Assembly: GCA_025526915.1 (NCBI GenBank)
Contig: JAHLKH010000006.1
Coordinates: forward strand, 186,001 to 250,000
Source: Entophlyctis helioformis
Taxonomy: Eukaryota; Chytridiomycota; Chytridiomycetes; Chytridiales; Chytriomycetaceae
Direction: 5' to 3'
Length of the DNA stretch: 64,000 bases
Below are positions 51,550 to 63,587 of the stretch, in pieces. Made by a program: the position numbers and the translations under genes. Under the pieces are notes generated by a model, which was not told the DNA's origin, made no database searches, and was given only the letters and a program-made list of their open reading frames with translations. Position 1 is the first letter of the stretch, and the number at the start of each line of letters is the position of its first letter.

Positions 51550-52077
51550 ATGGTTCTGGGCTTGACGATCGATTTTGCTATCTTGTTTGCGATTCATCTC
51601 CTGGTGGGATGGCTGGCCAAGCGTGCATCCGCTGATGATCGTAACGAGCGCGATGAGGCATGGCTGGACGAGCATCATGGCACGCTGATCGAGTTGGTGC
51701 AAACACTCGCCGAGCTGGAAGCGTTTATGCAGACAGGCTTGCGCGGTCTCGTTGGACGTCACAAGCCACGCTTCCACACGGTTTCTGTTTGTACATGCAG
51801 CCCATCTGCCCATGACACTGCGACTGAGATTCACCGGCACCTCATTCAAGCATCGTGCGGCACTAGCACCGCGCCGGCTGCTGCCAGGGAGGCTGCGACG
51901 TGCACGACCAGCATGGACTCGCCGGATGCAGCGTCTGCCTTCAGGTCGTGCAGCACAAGCATGGAGATGGTTGATGCCAAGGATGCCGCCACCTGCACCG
52001 AGACCCAGCATCCTGCGAGTACCTCTGCTCTCTGTGGTGCCGCGAGCGACGTGCACGGTGTTGGTGTGGATTGTTGA
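51550..52077 (+). CDS. Possible membrane-anchored protein, unknown
   Basis: 175-codon frame. It opens with a hydrophobic anchor (MVLGLTIDFAILFAIHLLVG) and a charged helix (RNERDEAWLDEHHGTLIELV), then a Cys/Thr/Ala-rich part with an internal echo (AATCTTSMDSPDA; DAKDAATCTET). No recognised domain and no splice evidence. The 50572-52259 interval has no other supportable gene. Confidence 0.3.
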   Translation: MVLGLTIDFAILFAIHLLVGWLAKRASADDRNERDEAWLDEHHGTLIELVQTLAELEAFMQTGLRGLVGRHKPRFHTVSVCTCSPSAHDTATEIHRHLIQASCGTSTAPAAAREAATCTTSMDSPDAASAFRSCSTSMEMVDAKDAATCTETQHPASTSALCGAASDVHGVGVDC

Positions 52078-52259
52078 GTAAAGTCGTGTGTGCTGTCTTG
52101 TTGCCAGTTGACCAGCCAGCCTGTGCAAGCGCGTGTCCGTGTGGCGTCTGGCCATCGACAGCGGCGAAATGGTTTGTCCTGCCGGCGATCACGAGATCTG
52201 GTTGCCAAGCAGCTGGTTGCCTCTTCACCCGCAACGACAGCCGGATCGCAACGACCGCA

Positions 52260-54808
52260 ATGAGCTCATACACCGGCGACGCTTCTGGCACGGCGGCAGC
52301 GACAGCGCTGCCACTGGAGCCGCAGCAGCCGCAGCATCAATCCGACGCCGCCACGACCGGCAGCCCGACGACTGCAGCCGACGCCGTCGCTGGCGTTACA
52401 TTTGCACAACGCACAACGCTCATGTCGCCGTCCGCCAAGTCGGAGTCGATGCACTCGGCCAGCGACTCGAGCGACTCGAGCGACTCCAAGAGCAGTTCCG
52501 GCACCGGACTGGCACGGTAATGTCACCGGCATCGAAACAGCGCAAGCCAGGCCGCCGATGTTGTTGATGCCGTCGACGCCGGTGTTGCCAACAACACCAA
52601 CGCCGTCATGGACAGCACCATCGGAAGTACCGCCGAAAAACCCGCAAGTTCCGACCATGACAACAGCCATGACCAAGCACGCCCACAAACGAGCAATGAC
52701 TCGGCGAGTCAGCTGGTCGTCGACATTGCCCGGCCACACACATCCGTCGACGTCGAGCCTGCGCCGCTCGGGCTGCCGATTGCCGAGTCGGGCACGATCG
52801 TCGTGGTGCAGTCGGCTGCCACTGACAATGCTGCTGGTGCTGGCTGGCACTGGGGCAGCTGCCCCTGCTGGGACCAAGAACCGCTTCTCGTTCTACAACC
52901 GCGCCAATAGCAGCTTCAATCTCGGCGGTAGTGGCGCTGCGGGCACGCCGGTTGGTACCCTCAGAGCTCGTATCTGTCGGCGGAGCGGCCGCAGTTTCTC
53001 AACTTTAGTCCGTGGCTCTATGGTGAGTTGCATGCGGGGCAACTGGGCGACGCATGAGTCGTGCATGCGTCGACTAACCGGCGGTCTGGTTAATGACGAT
53101 GACGGTGTTGACGATGCGGCGGCGACGGCGCGAGGACAGCCGTGTTCACGACCGAGTATGCCTTTTTCAAGATTGCGCGCGGCATGCTGACCAACAACTG
53201 GATCGTCGGCCAGACGCCCAAGATGCCCGGAGACTACCCGGGCATTGTCAGCATCAACGTCACGGAAACAGTGCTTCTCGGCATCTCGCTTGTCTGCTCA
53301 CTGGTCGTGCAGGTCGCCGTGCTCATGCGGCTGCACGAAGTCAAGGTCATGTCGGCATCGACCATGATGATTGTGGGCTCGGCCCTCCAGCTCATCACGA
53401 ACCTGCTGGCCGTGGTGCTCTTCAACGTGCGCACGGTCGTGCCCGCGGGAGCCATGCTCTCCAACGGCGCGTGCTCGGCCATCATTGCGTGCTGCACAAT
53501 GGCCCTCAGCCTGCTGCTCTTTGTGGTCGATGCCCGCGAGTTGCGGCGCAAGGGCTTCAAGTACATGACCAACTCGGAGCGCAAGCTGTCGTACGCGGCC
53601 ATCATGACCATCTGGTACTTTTTGTTTGGGGGGTTTGTGTTCCGCTGGCCGAGGGGTGGGAGTATGAGACGGCCAGCCAGTTTGTCGTGCACACGATGCT
53701 CACGATCGGTGCGTTACTCCCTTGCATGTCTTTGTGTGTGTGGCATTGCGAGTTGGTCGCTCACATTTTGGCTGTGCGCTGGCCAGGCTACGGCAACATT
53801 GTTCCCAAGACGGTGCCGGGCAAGCTATGCATGTTGCTGTACACGCTGTTCGGTCTCGGCATCTATGGATACAACATCCTGTCGTTTGAAGAGAGTGTCG
53901 CGACCGCTGCCAAGCGCGAGGCCAAGACGCATGTGGACTTTTGGCGCCACATCCGCGACGGCGACAATGCCGTTGACGATTCCAAGCACGACGTTGTCGA
54001 TGAGTTTGGTACGTGCGGATGCGGCTGTCGTGGCGTGGCGTGGCGTGGCGTGTCAGTGTGGTGTGTGTGCTGACCGTTGCGGTGCAGCCACGCAGTCCAA
54101 TGACGATCCGCTGCCACTCACGCGCACGTACACGCGCATGTCGACCTACGAGAACCCGTGGGTGGCGCAGTGGATGCTCATCCGCGTGCTCATGTACATG
54201 CTCGTGTGCTGGTTCATTGGAGCGTTTGTGTTTGCGCTCCTCGAGCCGTCGTGGGGCTACTTTGACTCGTTCTACTTTTGCTTTGTGACCATGGCCGGCA
54301 TCGGGTTTGGCGACGTCACCGCCAACCGGCCATGGACCGTGGAGTTTTGGTACATTTTCACGTTCAATGCGGTGAGTGCCATGGCATTGCTGGGCCTGGC
54401 AGTGTGTCGCTGCATGCATGTGCGCGCTGGATGCGTCTGTTTGGCTAACAGCGTGACGGCGTGACGGCGTGACGGCATGCGACGCAGATGGCCACGTTCC
54501 TGTTCTTTGTGCGTCTGTTTGGCGAGTTTATTGTTGCGCGCACGGTCCACAAGCACACCGTCGCCCTGGAACGCACGCAGCGCCGCGAGCAGCGGCTTAT
54601 CCTGCGCGAGGCCGCGCGCCGCCAAATGGAGCTCAACCTTGCGTCGGCGCGTGCATCAGCAGCGGGACAGAGCGACGGGGTCGTGCACACGGTGACGTTG
54701 TCTGCGAGCCAGGCCAAGGCGATCAAACGCAAGCAAAAGAGCGAGCGGAAACTGCGCGAGCGGAGACTGCGCGAGCAGCAGGCACACTCTTCCGAGGAAC
54801 TGCTGTGA
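52260..54808 (+). CDS. Two-pore outward-rectifier potassium channel (TOK1 family)
   Basis: Exons I support: 52260-52516, one from about 52616, one ending 53022, 53140-53708, 53787-54008, 54088-54371 and 54488-54808. The N-terminus is disordered and Ser-rich, then RFSFYNRANSSFN and FLNFSPWLYG. TM segments follow (VLLGISLVCSLVVQVAVLM; TMMIVGSALQLITNLLAVVL; ACCTMALSLLLFVV). The first pore reads GWEYETASQFVVHTMLTIGYGN, split by an intron inside the filter; the second pore is DSFYFCFVTMAGIGFGDVTA. The cytoplasmic tail is a charged coiled coil. TOK channels are fungus-specific eight-TM, two-pore channels passing outward K+ current. Two one-base frame changes are needed, near 52953-52956 (G run) and 53641-53645 (ttcc). 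Splicing of the N-terminal linker is unresolved. Confidence 0.82.
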
Positions 54809-54965
54809 CGGATCTACTCCCAATGAACTGCGCGGTGTATGTATGCAGCGGTTCACCAACGGGGTGATGCGAGTCGACGCGATTGTGCACTGTAGTGTCT
54901 TAAGAATGTTATTTATTAAGAGCCTTAAAGAGAATGGTGGACGGACGGACGGACGGACGGGCCGG

Positions 54966-56372
54966 CTAATGGTTGTGAGGATGGTTTTCCTTGTCCTCAA
55001 TGACCGAGATGGACGAGTCCAGCGCATCGTCCGAGGCGTTGCTCACTTTTTGGTACATGGGCAGCGAGCCCGAAGCCGACGCAGCAGACGATCCGCGTGG
55101 CGATCCTGGGGCATTCGCTGCATTCTGCACTGTTTTGGCATAGCTGTACACGATGCCGCCGATAAAGGCAAACACAACGCCAGACACGGAGCCAGTGGTC
55201 ACCACGGCGTCAAAGAAGACCATGCCGGCAATGGCGATGGGCAGCTTGTTGAGCGCGCCGACCATGGAGTAGGTGGTTGATGACGTGACGCGGACGCACC
55301 ACGAGGTGCTGTAGCTGATGCCAAACGACGAGATGCTTGAGATGATGATGCCGAGCGAGAGGCCGTAAAACTCTTCGGCGTACTTTGCGGACGTGACACC
55401 GAAATAGCGGTCGTAGAGCCGGAGGGCTTCTGGGACCTCTGTGACGAGCGAGAGGAAGATGAGCGTCGGGATCGATAGCAGATCTGTTCAAGGGAGACAC
55501 AGCGATGTGAGTATGAGAGAGAGTGGGGTTGGTGAGCCAGCAGGCGGACGCACTGTTGTAAAAGACGGCGTCAAAGTCCTTGAAGTTGCAGGACTTGAGC
55601 TTGCTGCGCATGAACAGCGTGAATGCAGAGGTAGTCAGGCAGTTGGCGACCATCCAGCCATACGCGACCACCACGCCGACGTCGTTGGCGGATGCGTTGA
55701 GCGTGTTGCCAGCGGCGATGTCGGCCCAGCCGGCCACGACGGACGACACGACGATGAGGAAGAACGACACGAGCATCAGCCTTGTGACGGGCGAGCCCAT
55801 GAGGAGGTAGCGCTCGGCATAGGCGGTGAGGATGATGGTGAGGTTCTTGAAGATGGTGAAGACGGGGATGGACAGGAACTGCAGGGCCTTTGAGCCGGTG
55901 TAGATCATGAGCACGAGGGCGAGCGACACGACGAACCAGTTCTTGGCTTCGGGCAGGCGGAACGGTCTGTGGGAGAGCCAGCCGAGGATTGAGCAGGCCT
56001 CGAGCATGATGACGCAGACGAGCGACTGGATTGTTGTTGTTGTTGTTGCCGGTGGCGGCGTTTGTTGTCAGCGACTGCACAAGGACGCCCGTTTGGACAG
56101 ATGGATGGACGGGCATACAGGCATATAGGCAGCCAGGCAGATAGGCGTATAGGCACACAGGCACACACACATATAGACACACACATATAGACACACACAT
56201 ATAGACACACACACAAGCACACACACACCTGGATGGCCAGCAGCAGAAAGTTGAGCTTAAAGTCGTACGACGACAGCACCAGCTTGTTGGTGACGGTCAT
56301 GAGAATGGACGCCACGCAGTAGCTCAGGATGGCCAGTGGAGCCGCATGGCTGGTGTTGGTGAGCACCTTCAT
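54966..56372 (-). CDS. GDP-mannose transporter (Vrg4-like, DMT superfamily)
   Basis: 377 residues, exons 56372-56229, 56025-55554 and 55483-54966 with clean phases. It begins MKVLTNTSHAAPLAILSYC and has about ten hydrophobic helices. Family motifs: VFTIFKNLTIILTAYAERYL, DFDAVFYNNLLSIP, and the nucleotide-sugar recognition block MVGALNKLPIAIAGMVFFD, which corresponds to the GALNK motif needed for GDP-mannose binding. It exchanges cytosolic GDP-mannose for GMP across the Golgi membrane to feed mannosylation. The C-terminal tail is Ser/Ala-rich and cytosolic. Intron 1 (203 bases) carries the acacacatatag microsatellite. The in-frame extension to 56624 is rejected: Arg/Pro-rich and unlike the family. 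Confidence 0.88.
56160..56228. repeat. cacacacatatagacac microsatellite
   Basis: Imperfect tandem units in intron 1 of the GDP-mannose transporter gene. Confidence 0.85.
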
Positions 56373-56602
56373 CTGCGTCTGTGTGCGGTTGCTGTGCGGT
56401 TGCTGTGCGGGTGCGACTGCTGAGCGTCTGCTGTGTGTCAACTTTGCGTCTGCTGTGCTTGGTGAAGGTCGGCGCCGGGTTCTGAAGGCAAAAGCTGCGG
56501 CTTGAGAGGGCGCTGCTGATTGGCCCGCCACTGCCGTATCCAAAGTTGTTGCTTTGAAAGCGTTCGCCACACACACACATACAGAGACACCGGCACCCAC
56601 CC

Positions 56603-57476
56603 ATGGCCCACACAGCACACACACAGAGCCGCACGCAGACGGCGGGCCTGGTGGCCATCAACGTGCTGCTGCTGGCGGGCGCCGTGCTCGGCATCGTCGC
56701 CTGTCTGGCGTCGCTGTACAACGTCGAAGCGTGCGTCGCCTGGCTGCCATTTGACGTTGCATGGGCAACCAACCATCCTGGCCTGGTCAACCAAGCCAAC
56801 CCGGCTAACCCACTTGCCATGGCACCTCCAGGTCCACGCTGTTCGGCCTGGTGCGCTTCTCAGTGTCCGTCGGGCTGTTCACCAGCTGCTTCCAGGGCAG
56901 CTGCGGCTTGACGTGCTCGGGTGCACCAGACGGCGACGCTCTCTGCGCCGACATCCGCAGCTCGGCCATTGCCGTCGCCACCACCACGGCCATCATGTGC
57001 CTGCTGGCCCTGCTGAGCGGTGCTCTGCACCTCACGCGGGCACTGCCGACGGCCGGCGTCAAGGCGCTCAAGGCCATCCTGGCCGGTCTCTGCGTGGCTG
57101 CCTGTGAGTGGCGGGCAGGTGCATGCTTGCCTCTGCTGGCGGACGGGACGGCTGACACTCGAGCGTGTGCGAGGCAGTGACGGCAGCGGCTGTGGCCGTC
57201 GTGTACATCTTGAACGCACGATCCAAGGCGCAGCAGATCCTCGACCGCACCGGCAGCAACTCGCCGTCGTTCCTCTCGCAGATCCCCAAGCTCGTTGGCA
57301 CGACCGTCGCCACGTCCTTTGGGCCGGGAGCAATAGCCATGTTTGGCCTGGTTGCAGCCGTCGTCGTTGCGCTGCTGGCGATTGTGTTTGTTGCTGCTCG
57401 GGTGCAGCTGGCCGACTCGTCGTCGTCGTCATCATCCTCTCCGCCCAGCAGGATGCCGGCTGTTGTTGCGGCATGA
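56603..57476 (+). CDS. Tetraspan membrane protein, unknown (claudin/Sur7-like layout)
   Basis: 232 residues, exons 56603-56730, 56832-57103 and 57178-57476. Four hydrophobic segments: about 16-38 (VAINVLLLAGAVLGIVACLA), 78-98, 128-150 and 195-220 (FGLVAAVVVALLAIVFVAA). Between TM1 and TM2 is a Cys-containing loop (CFQGSCGLTCSGAPDGDALC), as in claudin- and Sur7/PalI-type proteins, where such cysteines pair outside the membrane. The tail is Ser-rich and cytosolic. I do not assign a family firmly. Divergent from the GDP-mannose transporter gene with about 230 bases between starts. Confidence 0.6.
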
Positions 57477-58162
57477 GCAGCCATGTATGGACATAATGAA
57501 CCAAGAGTGACGAAGCTTGTGCTCGTCCAATGCTGGCTGGCAGGCTGGCTGGCATGTGCCTGCCATCGATCGTCATCCATCGCCAGGCCATCGGCAGCCT
57601 TGCACGAGCATGTGACGCTTGTCGCAGTGATGGCAGGGGAGGCGAGAGCGTGAAAGTCTCTCGTTGTCTGGCTGGCTGTGTGTGTGTTTGCGAGTGTGCG
57701 AGTGTGTGTGTGGTGCACACCCTGCCGTGACAGCGCAGTGTGGATCCGCCGCGTGGCTGCGAGGGAAGGGTCCTATCGCCGCGCACGAGCAGCCGCGGCA
57801 GCAAATGGCCGCGCACCGATAAGCCGATAAGAGCGGGCGCACGTGCAACGCTGCTGATGTGAGCGATGTGAGCGACGTGAGCCATGCGAGCCACGCGAGC
57901 CATCTGCCGTGCCGTGTGCGGTGCTGTGTGCGGTGTGGTGCGCAAATGCCTGCAAATGCCTGCAAACGGGCTGACTAACGGAGCGGCGGTTAAAAGCGCG
58001 ACGCTCGCCCCGCTGCCGCCGCCCTCCCATCTCGCCCCATCTCGTCTCGTCCCGTCTCGTCCCGTCGCGCACCTCGCAACAAGATCTCACTCCGCTTCCC
58101 GCAACTCAACTCAACACACCGCAACCCAACACACGCACGCACGCACGCACACACACACACAC
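57477..58162. other. Intergenic, promoter of glutamine synthetase
   Basis: 686 bases without a supportable gene. Pyrimidine-rich tctcgtcccgtctcgtcccg run at about 58040-58065, then cacgcacgcac(ac)n directly before the start codon at 58163, forming a CA-rich leader. tgtgtgtgtttgcgagtgtg repeats lie near 57678-57715. Confidence 0.5.
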
Positions 58163-60436
58163 ATGTCTCACCAGGCTCGCATCAACGCCGTCGTCGACTC
58201 GGTCGTGCGTCCCGGCCGCACCGTCGAGTGGCCCAAGACCGGCTCCCGCCCGGCCTACGTCTCGGAAATCTTTGGCCAGAACGTCTTCACCCTCAAGACG
58301 CTCCAGCAGACGCTCCCCAAGCCCGTCTACGTGCGCTTCCTGCAGCAGATCAAGGCAAGCACGCTGCCCCGCCGTGTCATGCCGTGCCGTGCCATGCCGT
58401 GCCTTGCCATGCTCGTGTGCGGACGCTGTGCGCTCGTGTCGCAGACTGGCCCGCCGTTGCTCCTGCCTGCCGTGGCATGCCTGCTGACTGCTCTGCATGC
58501 CTTGTCTGCCCGCTCCCACCCTCTGTCTCGCTGCCGCCCTCGCCCGTCTGTCTGTCTGTCTCGTGCGTGTCCGTGCTCGTGCGTGCTCGTGTCCGTGACG
58601 GCCCGTCTGTCGCTCTGCCTGCCACCACCCCTCGCCACCCTCGCCACCCTCGCACGGCGCTTGCTGCCTCCAGGGCCGCCAAGTCATTGACAAGCCCACC
58701 GCCGATGCCGTTGCCCACGCCGTGCGCATCTGGGCCATGGACAGGTGCGTCTGCCGCCGCTCTTGCTCGCCGTCGCTGTTCCCTCCGCCTGTCGTCTGTC
58801 TCGTGTCTCCTGCCGCGTTGCTCCGCCCTGGCCGGCTGGCTGGCTGGATTGCTCGCCCGCTTGTCTGTCTCTCCGCCTGTCTGCACTGGCCCTGCGACAT
58901 TCCGAGGGCGAGAGACACCACACTGCCCTGCGTGCCTTGCACCTCCATCGTCATCATCACTGCCACCACCCACCGGCAAGCCCACTTGAACAGCGCACTA
59001 ACACTGCCATGCCGACCCGACCCCTGCTCATGGATTATGCTTTCCATGTGCGATGTGATCTGATCTGTGTTGCTGCTCTGCTCCCCTTCAGAGGTGCGAC
59101 CCACTTTACGCACTGGTTCCAGCCCCAGACGGGCACCACGGCCGAGAAGCACGACTCGTTCCTGACGCTCAAGACGGTCATCCACAACGGCATCGAAGAG
59201 GTATGCATTCTACTATACATTCTCTGCATTCTGCTGTGCATTCTGCTATGCACTGCCCATGATGCATCACAATGCATCACAATGCATGACGCAGTGGCAG
59301 TGTCTCACACACGCTTCCACGCACACGCACTCGCACGCCCCCAGACCAGCGCCATCGACGCCTTCTCGGGCTCGCAGCTGCTGCAGTCGGAGCCCGACGC
59401 GTCGTCGTTCCCGTCGGGCGGCATCCGCTCCACCTTTGAGGCGCGCGGCTACACCATCTGGGACACGACCAGCCCCATGTTCCTGCGTCCCGGCCCGCAC
59501 GGCACCTCGATCTTGTACGTGCCGTCGGTCTTTATCGGCTACAACGGCGAGGCCCTCGACGAGAAGACGATCCTGCTGCGCTCGTCCGAGGCGCTGTCCA
59601 ACGCCGCCGTCAAGCTGCTGCAGACGATCGGCGACAAGGAGACCAAGCGCGTCTACTCGACGCTCGGCACCGAGCAGGAGTACTTCCTGATCGACCGCGC
59701 GCTGTACAACCTGCGTCCCGACCTCAAGATCACGGGCCGCACCCTCATTGGTGTCGTGCCGCCCAAGCACCAGCAGCTCGAGGACCACTACTTTGGCCAG
59801 ATCCCGTCGCGCGTCATCGCCGCCATGTCCGAGACCGAGCTCGAGCTGTACAAGCTCGGCGTGCCCCTCAAGACCCGCCACAACGAGGTCGCCCCCAACC
59901 AGTTCGAGGCCGCCCCCATCTTTGAGGAGGCCTCGGTCGCCGTCGACCACAACCTCGTGCTCATGGAGACGCTCCACCAGGTTGCCCACCGCCACAAGCT
60001 CAAGGTGCTCTTCCACGAAAAGCCGTTCAAGGGCGTCAACGGCTCGGGCAAGCACTGCAACTGGTCCATGTCTACCGACCAGGGCGACAACCTCCTCGAG
60101 CCCACCGTCAAGCCCGAGACCAACTTCCGCTTCCTGCTCTTCCTCGTCGCCACCCTCGACGCGCTGTACAAGCACGGCGGCCTCCTGCGCGCCTCGATCG
60201 CGTCCGCTTCCAACGAGCACCGCCTCGGCGCCAACGAGGCTCCCCCAGGCATCGTCTCGGCCTTCCTCGGCGACCACCTCACCGAGGTCCTCAACGCCCT
60301 CGAGGAGAACCGCGACCTCAAGAACTTCTCGCAGCCCCACCTCCAGTCGGTCAAGGTTGGCGGCACCGTGCTCGACCTCAAGGTCGCCACCCTCCCCCAC
60401 ATTGCCCGCGACCTCACCGACCGCAACCGCACGTCG

Positions 60437-60471
<35 letters not shown>

Positions 60472-61222
60472 TGCCGTCGGCTCCAAGCAGTCGCCCTCGT
60501 TCCCCGTCGTGCTCATCAACACGGCCGTTGCCGCCTCGCTCATCGAGGTCACCGAGGCTCTGAACAAGCAGAAGGGCACCAAGGCCGAGCCCTCGATCGA
60601 GGACATTCTCACCGTCGTCCGCACCTACATCAAGTCGAGCAAGAACATCCGCTTCGAGGGCAACAACTACTCGCAGGAGTGGGCCGACGAGGCTGCCCGT
60701 CGCGGTCTTCCCAACATCAAGTCGTGCCCCGTTGCCTTTAAGAAGCTCCTCGAGCCCGTGCACCTCAACCTCCTTGTGTCGCAGGGCATCATGACCGAGA
60801 ACGAGGTCAAGTCGCGCTACCACATTCTCCTCGAAAAGTACGTCAAGGACCTTGTCATTGAGGGCAACACGCTCAAGGGCATGATCTTCAACGGCGTGCT
60901 CCCTGCCGTGTACAACTTCCGCAAGGACCTTGCCGACTCACTCGTTGCCCAAAAGTCGATTGGCATCGACATTTCGGCCACTGCCGAGAAGCAGACGCTC
61001 GACAAGCTCTCGAAGCTCACGGTCGACCTCAAGGCGTCTGCCGACAAGCTGTCTCTTCTCATTGACGAGATCAACGCGGCCGACGAGCACACCCAGGCGC
61101 ACCTTGCGTCGACGTCGCTGCTCCAGAACATGGAGGAGATCCGCACCACGACCGACTCGCTCGAGCAGCTCACGTCGGACAAGTACTGGCCCTTCCCCAA
61201 GTACACCGAGCTCCTCTTCTAA
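58163..61222 (+). CDS. Glutamine synthetase type III (GlnN-type)
   Basis: 749 residues, exons 58163-58354, 58674-58744, 59092-59200 and 59345-61222. It makes glutamine from glutamate, ammonia and ATP. The length (about 700-750) and signature blocks are those of GSIII, not of the roughly 350-residue GSII usual in fungi: GATHFTHWFQPQTGTTAEKH, AFSGSQLLQSEPDASSFPSG, GTEQEYFLIDR (metal/glutamate site), FKGVNGSGKHCNWSMSTDQG, SASNEHRLGANEAPPG and [20 protein letters not shown]. GSIII forms dodecamers of two stacked hexamers in other organisms. Intron 1 uses a GC-AG pair (donor gcaagc after AAG); phases of all four exons agree. Introns 1 and 2 (319 and 347 bases) are among the longest here. Strong C-ending codon preference in exon 4 suggests high expression. 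Confidence 0.94.
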
Positions 61223-61419
61223 GAGAGCGAATGTGTGCATGGCTCCCCTTTTTTCCCTCTCTCTTTTCCGATGCATATGCCAACACATCAATGAACAGAT
61301 TCTCGTGTCAGCCGTGCTGCTGTAGGGTGATATCTTCAATGACGAGCAAGAAGGAAAGAAGGAAATAGGAGAGGAGGGAGGGACAGGGGATCCATGACCC
61401 GAGAGACCAAGAGACAAGA

Positions 61420-63494
61420 TTAGCCGAGGAGCGCCAGCTGGGTCAGGGCGTCGCCCGAGACCAGACACGAGGCGTCCTTGGAGTGTCTCCACAGGAACAT
61501 GGCGACGACGGCGCGGTAGTGCACGAGGGCGGCAGCGAGCACGAGCAGGTGCCAGATCTGGTGCGACTGGCCCCAAATGTCAAAGATGCCCGACGGAAAC
61601 CAGCGCTCGGGGATGCGGTACGCGTAGATGAACGCGCCGACAAGGTACAGGGCGCCCATGAGCAGGATATCGTAGACGGAGAACATGCGGACGGCAGCGG
61701 AGAACTGGTATGGATGTGTGTGTGTGAGTGCGAGTGTGAGTGTGTGTGTGCGTGAGTGTTTGAAGGGGGGCAAAGCGAGACAAGCAAGACAGAAGAGACG
61801 AGACGCGAGGACGTACACCGTGGATCAGCACGATATGGGTGAGCGGCACCACGCCCGACACACCGAGCGCCACAAAGATGCCTGTGCGGAAGTAGCGGTA
61901 CTGCGGCGACGAGAACCTGCGCATGAGCGACACGCTCATCTGTGCACCGCCGCCATCGTGTGTGTGAGTGTGATTGTGTGTGTGAGTGGGTTGGTTGGCG
62001 AGACATGCACAGACGTACGGTAATGCGGCCAGCACCGAGAAGCTCGGAATGTAAACCATGCGCAGGGTCGGATAGCAAAAGAAGCCATAGTAGAGCACCG
62101 GAATGAACGAGCCTCTGTCGCAAAGAGTGTCGCAGAGTGTCGTGTCGTGTGATGCCATGTCAGCGGGCACAAGTAAACAACACCACAAGCAAACACCACA
62201 GACACACTCCCAACACGCACAAGATGAGCGTCACAATGCCGATATAGTCGGCCTTGTTCCAGTACACGAGCACGTCTCGAGAGTGGCAGCAGCACAGGTG
62301 GAACGTTGTCGACAGGCCGAGACACACAATGGCGCCCGCGTAAAACGCCGCAAACGCCGCCACGTCTCCCCACCCGACGCTCGCAGCCAGCGGCACCGTC
62401 AGCCCGGCATAAAAGCCGGCAACAAGCACCAGGAAGATGAGCGCACCGACCAGATGCGTGTACACATTGCCCGTCTCGTTGTGCACGAAAAACAGCGACG
62501 TCAGGCACCCGGCGTACGAGTTGGTGATGCGGCGGTAGCCGCGCCGGATAAACGAGTTGTCGTTGTACCATGCCGGCATGCGGTTGATGGGCACCGTGTA
62601 CTGGTTGATGCACGATGTCGGGTGGCCGATCAGGTCGGCGTAGTCGGCCTTGCACCGGAACACGCGCGTGTGGTTGCGTGTCGGGTCGTCCTCATCACCG
62701 TCCTCGTCGTCGTCGTCGCCGTCCAGCTCACTTCTCGTCGCGTCGTCCTCGAGCGCGTCGTGGTGGTGGTGGCCGTGGCCGTGGTGGCCGTCGTGACACT
62801 CGTCATGGCCGCCGTACTTGCGTCTCGACTTTGTGCCCGACACGGGCAACAACGTGTCATCCGACCCCCACACATCCTTGGTGCGTCCACCACCACCACC
62901 ACCGCCGCCCATACCACCCATACCGCCGCCGCCGTTGGTCAAGACGGCAATGCCGCCCGTCGCCGTGTCGACCAGATCGTCGCTCGACTCGATACGCCGC
63001 TCGCCCAGGATGCGCACGGCCGGATCCACCAGCCCTGCCACGCTGGCCGCCATCTCGGCCGCCATGCCCGCCGCCATGCCCGCCGCGCGGTCGACCATGG
63101 CCGACACGGTATACGAGTCCTCGAGCCGCTCGGCGAGAATCACGGCATCCTCACCGTCGTCGTCCTCGCCGTCGTCCTCGACGCTGACGTTGCCGTCGCC
63201 ATTGACAGTGGCAGTGGCATGCGCAGTGGCAGTGGTGTTGGCATGGGCTTGGCCGGTGGTGCGCGGGCGTGACGGCGTGCGTGTCGGTGTCTGGCGACGG
63301 CGGACCGTCGACTCGGTCACGGACAGCACGGGCGGAGGCGGCGTGGTCGGTCGGGCCGCCTGCGCGGGCGGCTGGAAGCGCGGCGACCGGCGCGGCGACG
63401 TGCGGCCGCTCTCCACGCCACTGGCCGTGCTGGTCGTGGTCGTCGTGCTGGCCGTGGCCGTGCGGGTGCTCGAGGCGCGGGTCGGCGAGGGCAT
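61420..63494 (-). CDS. PAQR / adiponectin-receptor-like (Izh, haemolysin III family) protein
   Basis: 593 residues, exons 63494-62221, 62114-62015, 61939-61817 and 61704-61420. The first 290 residues are disordered with Ser/Thr/Pro, acidic, Gly and His runs; the C-terminal half has seven TM helices. PAQR metal-site motifs: NDNSFIRRGYRR, SLFFVHNETGNVYTHLVG (HNE motif), STTFHLCCCHS (S---H in TM2 and following), KADYIGI, and near the end DIWGQSHQIWHLLV with the H---H pair. Family members bind Zn and act as receptors or ceramidases; yeast Izh proteins affect zinc and sterol homeostasis. The N-terminal extension is unusually long. The stop lies about 200 bases from the convergent glutamine synthetase gene. 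Confidence 0.9.
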
Positions 63495-63587
63495 GACGAT
63501 GTCGGATGCGCGGGCGTGAGCAAACACGGAAACGAGAAAACAAGAAGCGGCACGTGCGGCCAATCATAATACACCGCGTGTTTCATT

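Noticed and set aside
59267..60823. 518-codon open frame antisense to glutamine synthetase
   Set aside because: Produced by the strong C-ending codon bias of the sense gene; Val/Leu/Gly/Glu-biased product with no domain.
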